A stretch of DNA of 35,747 bases, taken from positions 1 to 35,747 of the forward strand of contig VXRE01000095.1 of assembly GCA_009838635.1 (NCBI GenBank), in the 5' to 3' direction. Every line of letters begins with the position of its first letter. Position 1 is the stretch's first letter. This document shows positions 1 through 7,527 of the stretch, piece by piece. Both the position numbers and the translations under genes were made by a program. The notes below the pieces were generated by a model, which worked only from the letters and a program-made list of their open reading frames with translations, did not search any database and was not told the DNA's origin. Source of the stretch: Acidimicrobiia bacterium (lineage in GTDB: Bacteria > Actinomycetota > Acidimicrobiia > Spongiisociales > Spongiisociaceae).

Positions 1-1
1 C

Positions 2-196
2 CACTGGGCCACCCTCCAACTCCCCCCAACCCTCATCGACTACGTCCTAGTCCACGAACTAGCCCACATCCACGAACTCAACCACACCCCAGAATTCTGG
101 TCTACCGTCAACCGCCTAATGCCCGGCCACGAGACCCACAGGACCACCCTCGCCGTCGTCGGTAAACACATCTGGCTCGGTCAATCGCAACCTTGA
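2..196 (+). CDS. YgjP-type zinc metallopeptidase, C-terminal part only (cut by window start)
   Basis: The frame is open from base 2 to a TGA at 194-196 and gives 64 residues. It contains VHELAH followed by NHTPEFW, the HExxH...(N/K)H..FW pattern of YgjP/DUF45 (SprT-like) metallopeptidases, in which the two His of HELAH and a downstream His bind zinc and the Glu is catalytic. The family is normally about 170-240 residues, so only the C-terminal third is inside the window. Many codons end in C, including rarer choices such as CTA. The call is firm at family level; the substrate is unknown. Confidence 0.8.
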   Translation, partial: HWATLQLPPTLIDYVLVHELAHIHELNHTPEFWSTVNRLMPGHETHRTTLAVVGKHIWLGQSQP

Positions 197-401
197 CAGA
201 ACCGCAAGAGTCAGCAGTTGACGGGCGCAGAGTGTCCGTCATCCGTCTATAAAGCGTCGTAACCCTGGTCCAGTCTCGGATGCATGCACGACCATAACGT
301 CCGCGCCGAAGATGTCGGACCATGGCGGGTCGAATTCACCTATACCTACAGTTGGTTTGGTCTAGAGTAGAGCTGAAATCTTTGAGGGGGTGCTGTCCAA
401 G

Positions 402-1340
402 ATGAGCCATCGAGCAGCCTTGTACAGGTTACAGATTCGGCCCAAGCGACAAGTAAGGGGATGGTGCCTCCTCGGAGACTATGACGAAGCCGGAACCTGG
501 GTGGGAGAAACGATACAGAAAGCTCTAGTTGGTCATACATCGACAAACTATGACAGAACAGTCGAAGCCACGTTCGGAGAGGAGTCACTTCCTCACCTAC
601 CGCCTAACACGGTCGGCGTCCAGATTCTCAGTGGTAAGTCCGGTGTCTCGTCCGTTCTGACAAGGGGTGGACTGACACGCTTCGTCCGGACTCCAGACGA
701 CTCCGAAGTGATGCGCTCTGCAGCGTTGTTTTCGCTTCCTCCTCACCGGACAGAAGGATGGCTAGTGGTACACGTACCACACCGTCGGGGGTGCAAGACC
801 ATCCTTCATGATGCGCTTCGGGCGAACTTTGGTAAGCGTGGCTATGTCATAAGCATAACACCGTTTGTCCCCGAGGATGCCTTCAGGGCATTGATAGAGC
901 AGGCAAGAGTCAGCAAGGTAACACTGACAAAACGTGAATTAGAGCGCTCAGATCGGTTTGCAGAAGCTGCCCAATGGGGTGACAATAAACTTGACAGGAT
1001 TGAATTGACCTTTAGAGGCCGACGCTTAAGGAGCCTCAATAAGGATCCCATTCGTAGGTTCTTGGCAAAGCCCAGTGAAGAAACAAGGAATAGAATCATT
1101 GAATTCGGTGGTTTACAGTTCGATGATGCAGCAGTAACAGTAGCTATGCCACGAGGTGGGCAACGTACCTTCCACTTGGAGTCTCATCAGAGTGGCCATC
1201 CGTTTACAGTCGGTCTTAGAGTGGGCAATTCTCAGGAAGACGAGTACGGAATTGACGCGAGCACTCTGTCTATCGAACTCCAGAGGGTTCTACGTGAAGT
1301 TGGCCAGGGCGTGCTATCAGTTGACGGATCCTCCGGATAG
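402..1340 (+). CDS. Unrecognised 312-residue protein, first gene of a low-GC two-gene unit
   Basis: I do not recognise a named domain. The protein begins MSHRAALYRLQIRP and looks like a soluble mixed alpha/beta protein with no signal peptide or membrane helix. Conspicuous segments are SGKSGVSS, GWLVVHVPHRRGCKT, an AAQWGD segment and a C-terminal stretch MPRGGQRTFHLESHQSGHP that looks like beta structure. I prefer the ATG at 402, preceded by GAGGGG at about 12 bases, over the in-frame GTG at 390, which would overlap that purine run. The next gene, a small membrane protein, starts 8 bases after the stop. The composition is visibly less GC-rich than the rec and hut genes, with more A- and T-ending codons, which suggests acquisition by transfer. 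A soluble protein plus a 4-helix membrane partner recalls two-gene anti-phage systems such as Kiwa, but I see no KwaB (DUF4868) signature, so that is only an analogy. Confidence 0.8.
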   Translation: MSHRAALYRLQIRPKRQVRGWCLLGDYDEAGTWVGETIQKALVGHTSTNYDRTVEATFGEESLPHLPPNTVGVQILSGKSGVSSVLTRGGLTRFVRTPDDSEVMRSAALFSLPPHRTEGWLVVHVPHRRGCKTILHDALRANFGKRGYVISITPFVPEDAFRALIEQARVSKVTLTKRELERSDRFAEAAQWGDNKLDRIELTFRGRRLRSLNKDPIRRFLAKPSEETRNRIIEFGGLQFDDAAVTVAMPRGGQRTFHLESHQSGHPFTVGLRVGNSQEDEYGIDASTLSIELQRVLREVGQGVLSVDGSSG

Positions 1341-1348
1341 GCCCCCGG

Positions 1349-1888
1349 ATGGCCGCCAGATCAAGAATCAGTCCGTTACCAATTCTTGTAACTCATATTG
1401 AGACGCTTCGCGATTCTCACGGAGTACTCCATGTACGTGATGTTGTGGAGCAGTATGCCGTACCCATGATTTTCGGCACCATCGCGTTTACGCTGGACTT
1501 CGGTATCTCAGCACGCACGGTTACTGCTCTTGTAACGGTGACGGGTCTGTTCGCTGCCTTTTTCTTTACGCTTAGTATCAATATACTTGGTCGTGCTGCA
1601 AGTTTGTTCGAAACCAATCCACGGCCGGGCCGAGCTACGACCCAGTATGCTTTACTCTTGGAAGGTCTCAGCGCGAATGCGCACTATTCTGCGCTCGTTG
1701 CCATCCTGACATCTATATGCGTGCTCATCGTCGGTATCTTGAGGAGGGGCTGGGCCGACCGAGTTTTCACGGCAGTTACCGTGATCCTCTTAGTACATCT
1801 CGTTGTCACGATCCTCTTTGTTTCGATCCGCGTGTTTCTGCTAACTCGGTCGCGAATTGTAAGAGCTCGAACCGACCGGCAGCAGTGA
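1349..1888 (+). CDS. Small membrane protein with four predicted helices, partner of the preceding gene
   Basis: The 179-residue protein has hydrophobic segments at about 36-52, 57-78, 113-131 and 139-165, and a basic C-terminal tail (RSRIVRARTDRQQ) that probably faces the cytoplasm. No catalytic motif is visible. It lies 8 bases after the upstream unrecognised gene and shares its lower GC content, so the two are probably one operon. The ATG at 1349 has no clear ribosome-binding site; reinitiation from the upstream stop is likely, and a downstream GTG start is possible. The size and topology fit membrane effectors of small defence modules or simple channel-like proteins, but the family cannot be named from sequence alone. 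Confidence 0.7.
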   Translation: MAARSRISPLPILVTHIETLRDSHGVLHVRDVVEQYAVPMIFGTIAFTLDFGISARTVTALVTVTGLFAAFFFTLSINILGRAASLFETNPRPGRATTQYALLLEGLSANAHYSALVAILTSICVLIVGILRRGWADRVFTAVTVILLVHLVVTILFVSIRVFLLTRSRIVRARTDRQQ

Positions 1889-2290
1889 TGTCGTGAAGAC
1901 GATACGTGGGCAGAGGGCAGGGTCCCGTCCTTCGCCCGTCTCACGCGGAGCTGATGGAGCAGGCAGCACCGGGGTCGTTAGGCCTAATGCAAAAGGGGTG
2001 TAAACGCTGGTATCGCCGACCCGAACTGTTTAGCTAGCGATTTCGTCCCCCAAAACAGGCCCTTTGAGCCATCGAGTATCGAAAGCTCCGGTATACCCTG
2101 GCCTACAGCCTAAAGAAGAAAAAGAACGGGCGGGGCGGGACCAGCGGGCCGCCGAGACAACCTCGGGCCATTAAACCAAGAGCTGGGTGCGCACCCTACC
2201 CCGCTCGTTCTTGCGTAAAACAGCATACCACCCAAACGAACAGGCGTTCGCCCACCCCTAGGTCTAACCATCGACTTAGTTCCCATAGTT
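1889..2290. other. 400-bp intergenic region with an imperfect inverted repeat and a perfect 12-bp palindrome
   Basis: No convincing gene lies here. A 64-codon minus-strand frame (2110-2304) has no domain character and was not accepted. The region holds an imperfect inverted repeat, AAGAACGGGCGGGGCGGG at 2122-2139 against the complement of 2194-2212, and the perfect palindrome GGGTGCGCACCC at 2185-2196 next to the second arm. It separates the low-GC pair from the antitoxin gene. Confidence 0.5.
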
Positions 2291-2512
2291 GTGGCCGGTT
2301 TCAACTACGAGATGGGCCCGGACCTGGCCGCGGCTATGGAGGAGGTCCACCAGGCCAGCCTCAGCAACCCTGACAACTTCTACAACAATCCTCAGAAGCA
2401 TCAAGAGGCGCTGGAGGGCCTTGGCCGGCTGCTCGATGAGTGGCAGGAGGAGAACGGGGCGTTCACTGATGAGGAGATGGAGGCTGCCCGGCTCAGCCTG
2501 TACGGGGAATGA
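2291..2512 (+). CDS. VapB-type antitoxin, partner of a broken PIN toxin
   Basis: This 73-residue acidic protein starts with GTG. Its C-terminus (LLDEWQEENGAFTDEEMEAAR) has the form common in actinobacterial antitoxins encoded just before PIN-domain toxins. The stop overlaps the next start as ATGA (2509-2512), the usual coupling in vapBC operons, and the overlapping frame opens with a PIN-like N-terminus. The first 45 residues do not show a ribbon-helix-helix or AbrB pattern I can recognise. No Shine-Dalgarno sequence is visible. Because the toxin is destroyed, the gene is probably an orphan. Confidence 0.7.
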   Translation: MAGFNYEMGPDLAAAMEEVHQASLSNPDNFYNNPQKHQEALEGLGRLLDEWQEENGAFTDEEMEAARLSLYGE

Positions 2513-2550
2513 CCATCGTCCTCGATGCCGGAGCGCTCATTGTCATCGAC
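2509..2550 (+). pseudogene. Stub of a VapC/PIN-domain toxin (first ~14 codons)
   Basis: The frame beginning at the ATG that overlaps the antitoxin stop reads MTIVLDAGALIVID. This is the beta-1 strand of a PIN domain with its first metal-binding aspartate (LDAGALI). After about residue 14 the reading changes to low-complexity Gly/Arg-rich sequence unlike any PIN domain, and the later acidic residues are absent. The break lies just before a decayed nucleoside-hydrolase fragment, so the toxin was probably cut by the event that brought that fragment here. Confidence 0.7.
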
Positions 2551-2584
2551 CCATCCGCTATGGGTCACGGCGGTAGGCGTGACG

Positions 2585-2700
2585 GGATGGGGTCGGAGTA
2601 CGCACGACACGGTTTCCTCGTGTCAGCCACGAGCAGCGGATGGAGATACGGGCGCCGCAGCCGAGCAGGTACGGGTCGGCATCGACACGGATGCGGCGAA
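2585..2700 (+). pseudogene. Decayed copy of the 5' end of a nucleoside-hydrolase gene
   Basis: About 116 bases align with 4056-4173, the junction and first 32 codons of the intact nucleoside-hydrolase gene. Matching blocks include GAGTACGCA.GACAC, GGATGGAGAT against CATGGAGAT, CAGCCG.GCAGG and GATGCGGCGAA. In one frame it still reads VRVGIDTDAAN, against VRVVIDTDAAN in the intact gene. The start codon has become ACG and the frame is damaged. It forms a direct repeat around the ATPase gene. Confidence 0.75.
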
Positions 2701-2730
2701 CGGATGCCGAACCGGCGCCGGTAACAACAG

Positions 2731-2780
2731 TTCCGCAAGAAACAAACTTGCCGCAGATACAAAATATTCCGCAGAAAACA
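2731..2780 (+). repeat. Three tandem imperfect 14-base motifs upstream of the ATPase gene
   Basis: TTCCGCAAGAAACA (2731-2744), TTGCCGCAGATACA (2748-2761) and TTCCGCAGAAAACA (2767-2780) repeat with steps of 17 and 19 bases. They lie about 90 bases before the ATPase start in a locally A-rich stretch. They could be a protein-binding array for the adjacent gene, or chance similarity in A-rich sequence. Confidence 0.4.
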
Positions 2781-2867
2781 ACTGGCACGCAATACAAGCA
2801 CAGTAAAGTCCAACTCGTGAACCTGTCCCAAGAGGCCTAGGAAGACCAGGGAGAGGACCTCGTCGGC

Positions 2868-4061
2868 ATGCGTCCCCCTAACCCGTTCTCGCCGTCCTTC
2901 GGGATCAGCCCTCCCGTTCTGGTCGGGCGACGCGACGTCTTGAACAGCTTCGACACGGTGTTCGACAACATCCGCAGCCCGAGCTACGCCACCTTGCTAT
3001 GGGGCTTCAGAGGTGTCGGCAAGACCGTGCTGCTGAATGAGATCGAGGATCGCGCCAAGGCAAGGGGATGGGCGGTGGTCTCCGTTGCAGCTTCCGGACG
3101 CCGAGGGTTGGTGGACCGGATTGCCTCCAAGGCCGCTGCTCTCATCTCCTCATTAACGCACGAAGGCCACTCTGGGCCGCGGCGGGCGGTGACCGGCGTC
3201 TCGATCATGGGTGTGGGGATTCAAACGGAGCGGGTTCCTATCCCGGTCCCGGACGAGAACGGGAAACCGGATCTGGAAGCGACTCTCGCATCACTGGGAG
3301 ACCTGCTCGCAGAGCGCGGTACGGGACTGTTACTGACCATTGATGAGCTACATGTGAGCGAGATCGACGAGATCAGGGAGTTCGGCAATGTCTTCCAGAC
3401 CTCGTCCCGGCGCCAGGAGCGGCCTATCGCGTTCGTAGGGGCGGCCCTCCCCGAGTTGGAGGAGCGGCTGCTGTCCGGCGATGCGAGCACCTTCCTCCAG
3501 CGATGCCGCCGGCACGAGATCGGGAACCTGCGCCCGTCGGAGACGGCCGCCGCCCTGCGCCGCCCCATCGAACTCGCCGGAACCCGGATCGAGGACGACG
3601 CGCTGACCATCGCGGTGGACGCCTCCGAGGGCCGACCGTATCTCGTGCAGCTGATCGGATACCACGCCTGGGACGACACCGAGGACTTGGAGCGCGGCAT
3701 CTCGGTCGCCGAAATCCGGCGCGCCGTCGACGACGCAATAGAGCAGTACGGCCAGCATGTCCACGGGCCTGTGTGGTATCGACTCTCCGACCTCGACAAG
3801 AGATTCCTGGCAGCCATGCTCACCGACCCCGAGACCAGCACCATCGCCGACATCGGCTCACGGTGGGGCCACAACCCTCGCAGCGTGAGCACCTACCGTA
3901 AGCGGCTGATGTCAGCGGGGCTGATCTTTTCCGTAGGTCGCGGCAGGGTGGCCTTCGTAGATCCTTCGGCGCGCCGATTCGTGGCAGCGAGAGCGGCCGC
4001 GGAGGGCTTCAGCGATCCGGCAGAACCGAACCACAACCGAACAGACCCGACCACCGGATAA
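2868..4061 (+). CDS. AAA family ATPase with C-terminal winged-helix-like region
   Basis: The 397-residue protein resembles the archaeal-type/AAA_16 (Orc1/Cdc6-like) ATPase group. VGRRDVL near residue 20 is the lead-in seen in these proteins, followed by Walker A GFRGVGKT (46-53) and Walker B LLLTIDE (154-160). Residues about 305-375 look like a winged helix: DLDKRFLAAM, then TIADIGSRWG and SVSTYRKRLMSAGLI. Such proteins act as ATP switches binding DNA or a partner; the substrate here is unknown. A GGGAGAGG run lies about 12 bases before the ATG. It sits between the two arms of a direct repeat and ends 14 bases before the nucleoside-hydrolase gene, so it may be an insertion whose arrival duplicated the neighbouring sequence. 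Confidence 0.85.
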   Translation: MRPPNPFSPSFGISPPVLVGRRDVLNSFDTVFDNIRSPSYATLLWGFRGVGKTVLLNEIEDRAKARGWAVVSVAASGRRGLVDRIASKAAALISSLTHEGHSGPRRAVTGVSIMGVGIQTERVPIPVPDENGKPDLEATLASLGDLLAERGTGLLLTIDELHVSEIDEIREFGNVFQTSSRRQERPIAFVGAALPELEERLLSGDASTFLQRCRRHEIGNLRPSETAAALRRPIELAGTRIEDDALTIAVDASEGRPYLVQLIGYHAWDDTEDLERGISVAEIRRAVDDAIEQYGQHVHGPVWYRLSDLDKRFLAAMLTDPETSTIADIGSRWGHNPRSVSTYRKRLMSAGLIFSVGRGRVAFVDPSARRFVAARAAAEGFSDPAEPNHNRTDPTTG

Positions 4062-4173
4062 GGTCGGGAGTACGCATGACACAGTTTCCGTACATCAGCG
4101 ACGAGCGGCGCATGGAGATGCTGGCGCCTCAGCCGGGCAGGGTTCGGGTGGTGATCGATACCGATGCGGCGAA
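4056..4173 (+). repeat. Intact arm of the degenerate direct repeat (pair of 2585-2700)
   Basis: This segment runs from the ATPase stop codon through codon 32 of the nucleoside hydrolase and is similar by eye to 2585-2700 over nearly its whole length, with only a few single-base gaps. I estimate about three-quarters identity but did not compute it. The two arms bracket about 1.36 kb containing the ATPase gene. Confidence 0.7.
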
Positions 4174-5170
4174 TGAGGTCGATGACCAGTTCGCTATCAC
4201 CTGGGGGCTTCTGTCGCCCGAGCGGCTGGACATCGAGGCCATGGTTGCTGCCCCGTTCTCGCGGGCTTACTTCAGGGAGCCTCTCCTGGCGGCGGCACGG
4301 GCGGATGTCGGCGACTCGACCGCGGGCGAGGTTGACGACATCGCGGCCTGGTTGCATAGGCTGAGGGCCGCTGGGATCGAGCCTGAGGAAGTCGAGTTCG
4401 AGACGACGGCCGAGGGTATGGAGCTGTCGTACGCCGAGATCGGCACTCTCATGAGGTGCCTCGGCATGCCATCGGACGGGGTGGCGTTCCGCGGTGCTGA
4501 CCGGTTCATGGAGTCACCCGACGACATCGTGCACAGCGAAGGCGCCCGGCGGATCATTGAGGCCGCCATGGCCGACGACGATCGCCTGCTCCACGTGGTG
4601 GCGATCGGGGCGGTTACCAACATCGCGGCAGCGCTTCTGATGGAACCCGAGATCATCACCCGGATGGTGGTGTCCTGGACGTCCGCATACCCGACGTTCG
4701 TGAGGTTCAGCAACTCACCCTCGATGAACCTGGTGCAGGACCAGCACGCCTCCCGGCTGCTCTTCGACTCCGGCGTGCCGCTGCTTTACCTGCCGGGCTA
4801 CTACATCGGCGAGCAACTCGTGATGTCGCTACCGGAGTCGGAGCGGTGGGTCGACGGCCGTGGCGAGATCGGCAGCTACCTCCATTACCTGTACACGCAC
4901 AACCGCCTGCGGACGCAACGGCTCGTAGAGCCGTTCCCGGGCCAGTCCTGGGTGTGCTGGGACTTCATCAACTTCGCATGGCTGATCGATCCCACCTGGG
5001 TACCGACCGCATTCGTGCCGACCCCTGCCCTGGATCAGGATCTCAAGTGGCGGCACCCTCCCGGCCGGCCGTTGATGAGCGAGGCCACGGATGTCGACAG
5101 GGACGCGGTATACCGTGACTTCTTCCGCAAGCTCGACCAGCACAGCGAGGCGGTGGGCAACCTTCGTTGA
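4076..5170 (+). CDS. Nucleoside hydrolase (inosine-uridine preferring hydrolase family)
   Basis: The 364-residue protein carries the family's N-terminal calcium-binding motif as VIDTDAANEVDDQ (residues 26-38). The middle segment HVVAIGAVTNIAAAL (about 181-195) matches the family's conserved G.lTNia.al stretch, and NLVQDQHASRLLFDSGVPL also fits the fold. Members split the N-glycosidic bond of ribonucleosides to a free base and ribose in purine or pyrimidine salvage. The late HDP-type segment appears as LIDP, so the substrate may differ from inosine or uridine. The length is slightly above the usual 310-340. GGGAG lies a few bases before the ATG. Its 5' end is duplicated in decayed form at 2585-2700. 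Confidence 0.85.
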   Translation: MTQFPYISDERRMEMLAPQPGRVRVVIDTDAANEVDDQFAITWGLLSPERLDIEAMVAAPFSRAYFREPLLAAARADVGDSTAGEVDDIAAWLHRLRAAGIEPEEVEFETTAEGMELSYAEIGTLMRCLGMPSDGVAFRGADRFMESPDDIVHSEGARRIIEAAMADDDRLLHVVAIGAVTNIAAALLMEPEIITRMVVSWTSAYPTFVRFSNSPSMNLVQDQHASRLLFDSGVPLLYLPGYYIGEQLVMSLPESERWVDGRGEIGSYLHYLYTHNRLRTQRLVEPFPGQSWVCWDFINFAWLIDPTWVPTAFVPTPALDQDLKWRHPPGRPLMSEATDVDRDAVYRDFFRKLDQHSEAVGNLR

Positions 5171-5242
5171 GGGACCGGCTCGGCACCGTCGGTAACGAAG
5201 TGCTGCGAGACGGACTTGATCCCGCTAGATCGGGTGTGGTGT

Positions 5243-5840
5243 ATGGCGCGGCATAAGCCTGATCCGGCTCTCTTGTCCATCGGTCACTCGACCCATCCGA
5301 TCGAGGTCTTCGTGGAACTTCTCCAAGGGCACGCGGTCGAGTCGGTGGCCGATGTGCTGCACCACGCCTTTCTCGCGCTTCAATCCTCAGTTCATCCGGC
5401 AAGCCCTGGAGAGAGGCTTGCGGGCAGCCGGTATCCGGTACCTGTTCCTGGGGGAAGAACTCGGCGGGAGGCCCGATGGGGACCGGTTCTACGATCACGA
5501 AGGGCATGTGCTCTACGGACGGATGGCGGAGAGCACGCGGTTTGAATCCGGCCTAGCCCTGCTGGTAGAGAGCGCGGAGCGCTCCCGCGTAGCCATTATG
5601 TGCAGCGAGGAGAACCCGGCTGGCTGCCACCGTTTCCTGCTCGTTACGCGGGTCTTGCACGATCGAAGTATCGGGGTCGCCCACATCCGTGGTGACGGCT
5701 CGAAGCAGCGAACCGAGGACGTGGACGCCTTCCAAGGCTGGTCGGATCCTGTCTACGAGGACGTGTCGCTCATCGATGGGTCGGCCCGGAGTCCATGGAG
5801 AGCCACCCGGCCGGTGAAGCGTGGAGGCGGTGCCAGCTAG
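5243..5840 (+). pseudogene. DUF488 family protein, interrupted by a one-base frameshift
   Basis: The first frame reads MARHKPDPALLSIGHSTHPIEVFVELL..VESVADV and then runs into unrelated sequence. The next frame continues CTTPFSRFNPQF, AAGIRYLFLGEELGGRP and the C-terminal MCSEENPAGCHRFLL. Together these are the ordered motifs of a DUF488 protein (IGHSth.....F..LL, DVR..P.SR.NPQF, YlgeLGG, C.E....CHR). Removing the T at 5358 gives DVRTTPFSRFNPQF, the canonical reading. This is therefore a single inserted base, either a real recent pseudogene or a sequencing or assembly error. The family's biochemical role is unknown. Confidence 0.8.
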
Positions 5841-5917
5841 GAGCACCGCAGCCATAGACTTTGCTGTGAGCGCGGACGAGAACCGATGCTTGGGCCTGAC
5901 GCCGTGAGGAGGATCCA

Positions 5918-7378
5918 GTGGCGAGGGTGCTGGTCTTAGGCGCCTCGGGGTATGTGGGGAGCATTCTGAGCCCGGGGCGGGTGCGGCGGGGGGACGAGGT
6001 CCGGGCTGCCGGGCGCAGGCCGGAAGCTCTGGCCGACCGCGGGTGGGAGGGTGCCGAGACGGTTCGCGCCGACGCTCTCGATCCTGAGTCGCTGGCTGAC
6101 GCGTTCGAGGGGATCGAGGTTGTCTACTACCTGATCCACTCGATGGCATCCGGGAAGGACTTTCCGGAACTGGACCGCCGGGCGGCGACTCATGTTCGGG
6201 ATGCTGCTGCGACCGCCGGGGTGGGTCGCATCATCTATCTGGGCGGGTTGCAGCCGCGGGAGGCGGCCTCGGCACATCTCGACTCCCGGCGGGAGACCGG
6301 CGAGGTGCTGCGGTCGGGTTCCGTGCCGGTGACCGAGATCCGAGCCGGGATAGTGGTGGGGCCGGGCTCGGCTGCTTTCGAGGTCATCCGCGACCTTGTC
6401 TACCACCTGCCGGTGATGGTGACTCCGCGGTGGGTCGACTCCCGGACCCAGCCGATCGCTTTGGATGACCTGATCGAGTACCTGCTCCGACTTCCCGAGG
6501 CTGTAGAGCCCGAGAGCCAGATCCACGATGTCGGAGGTCCTGAGGCCTTGCATTACCGGGATATGCTCATCGGATTCGCCCGGGTCATCGGCAAGCGGCT
6601 CCTGATCGTGCCGGTACCGGTCCTAACCCCACGCCTCTCCTCCTACTGGCTGAACCTGGTCACCGCCGTGCCGGCGAGCGTCGCCAGACCGCTGATCGAC
6701 GGTCTCAGGCACGACCTGGTCATCGATCCCGGCGCCGACCTGGCCACGTCGATTCCTCTCCCTCTCCACACCTATGAAGAGGCGGTGCGGGCGGCCCTCG
6801 AGGCCGAGCACGATGCCGAGATGCCGGCGCGCTGGACGGAAGGCTCGTTCGCGATGCGGGACTATCGCTCCGACGTCTCCTTCTACAGCCGTAGCGAACG
6901 GGTCGAGCGCGTGTGCGAAGCGGATCCGGAGACGGTATGGGAGGTCATATCGTCGATCGGGGGGAGGAACGGCTGGTATTACGCCAACCCGTTGTGGAAC
7001 CTGCGGGGCATCCTGGATCGCATGGTCGGGGGAGTCGGTAGGCGCCGGGGCCGCCGCGATCCGACCCGGTTGCGGGTGGGCGATGCGGTCGACGTCTGGC
7101 GGGTGGCGGCTATCGAGCCGGGTCGCCGCCTGACGCTCCTGGCGGAGATGCGCCTTCCCGGCACCGCAATACTCGAGTTCGAGGTGCTGCCCGAGGCAGA
7201 CGGATCCCGCACGGTCACCGCCGCCTACTTCCATCCGGCGGGTGTTCTGGGTCTCCTCTACTGGTACGCGTTGTGGCCGATCCACAAGCGCATATTCGCC
7301 GGCCTGGCCGGTGCCATAGTCGAGCGCTCGCTCGAACGGATGCCCGCAAAGGTACGGGTGGTGCCCGACAGCCGGTAG
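5918..7378 (+). CDS. NAD(P)-binding SDR/NmrA-like protein with C-terminal DUF2867 domain
   Basis: The 486-residue protein starts with GTG behind a GAGGAGG Shine-Dalgarno. The N-terminal half is an atypical short-chain dehydrogenase/NmrA-like Rossmann domain: VLGASGYVGS (6-15), the strand VRADALD, then VVYYLIHSM and RIIYLGGL. From about residue 320 the sequence (VCEADPETVWEVISSIGGRNGWYYANPLW...) fits the DUF2867/SRPBCC-like C-terminal domain found fused to such proteins. The usual aliphatic stretch after the glycine motif reads ILSPGRVRRGDEV, a slightly unusual form. Function is unknown; these fusions are usually annotated as NAD(P)H-binding or nucleoside-diphosphate-sugar epimerase-like. It stands alone about 150 bases before recC. 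Confidence 0.85.
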   Translation: MARVLVLGASGYVGSILSPGRVRRGDEVRAAGRRPEALADRGWEGAETVRADALDPESLADAFEGIEVVYYLIHSMASGKDFPELDRRAATHVRDAAATAGVGRIIYLGGLQPREAASAHLDSRRETGEVLRSGSVPVTEIRAGIVVGPGSAAFEVIRDLVYHLPVMVTPRWVDSRTQPIALDDLIEYLLRLPEAVEPESQIHDVGGPEALHYRDMLIGFARVIGKRLLIVPVPVLTPRLSSYWLNLVTAVPASVARPLIDGLRHDLVIDPGADLATSIPLPLHTYEEAVRAALEAEHDAEMPARWTEGSFAMRDYRSDVSFYSRSERVERVCEADPETVWEVISSIGGRNGWYYANPLWNLRGILDRMVGGVGRRRGRRDPTRLRVGDAVDVWRVAAIEPGRRLTLLAEMRLPGTAILEFEVLPEADGSRTVTAAYFHPAGVLGLLYWYALWPIHKRIFAGLAGAIVERSLERMPAKVRVVPDSR

Positions 7379-7527
7379 GGACAGCGGCCAGGAAGAGGCC
7401 GCGATCGGGATCACGATCTCCTCGCAAGACAGTCGATGAACGCGATTGTGTCGGTGGCGGGTGATAAGTTCGCCTCTGTGGAGGACCTGCACCGGACACA
7501 CGCTCCGAACCGATCGGGCAACAGGCC

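Noticed and set aside
402-1888. Direct assignment of the two-gene unit as Kiwa
   Set aside because: Only the sizes and the membrane topology are similar. The order is reversed and no DUF4868 signature is visible in the first protein.
2110-2304. 64-codon minus-strand frame in the 400-bp gap
   Set aside because: No recognisable domain, no ribosome-binding site and a composition typical of non-coding sequence.
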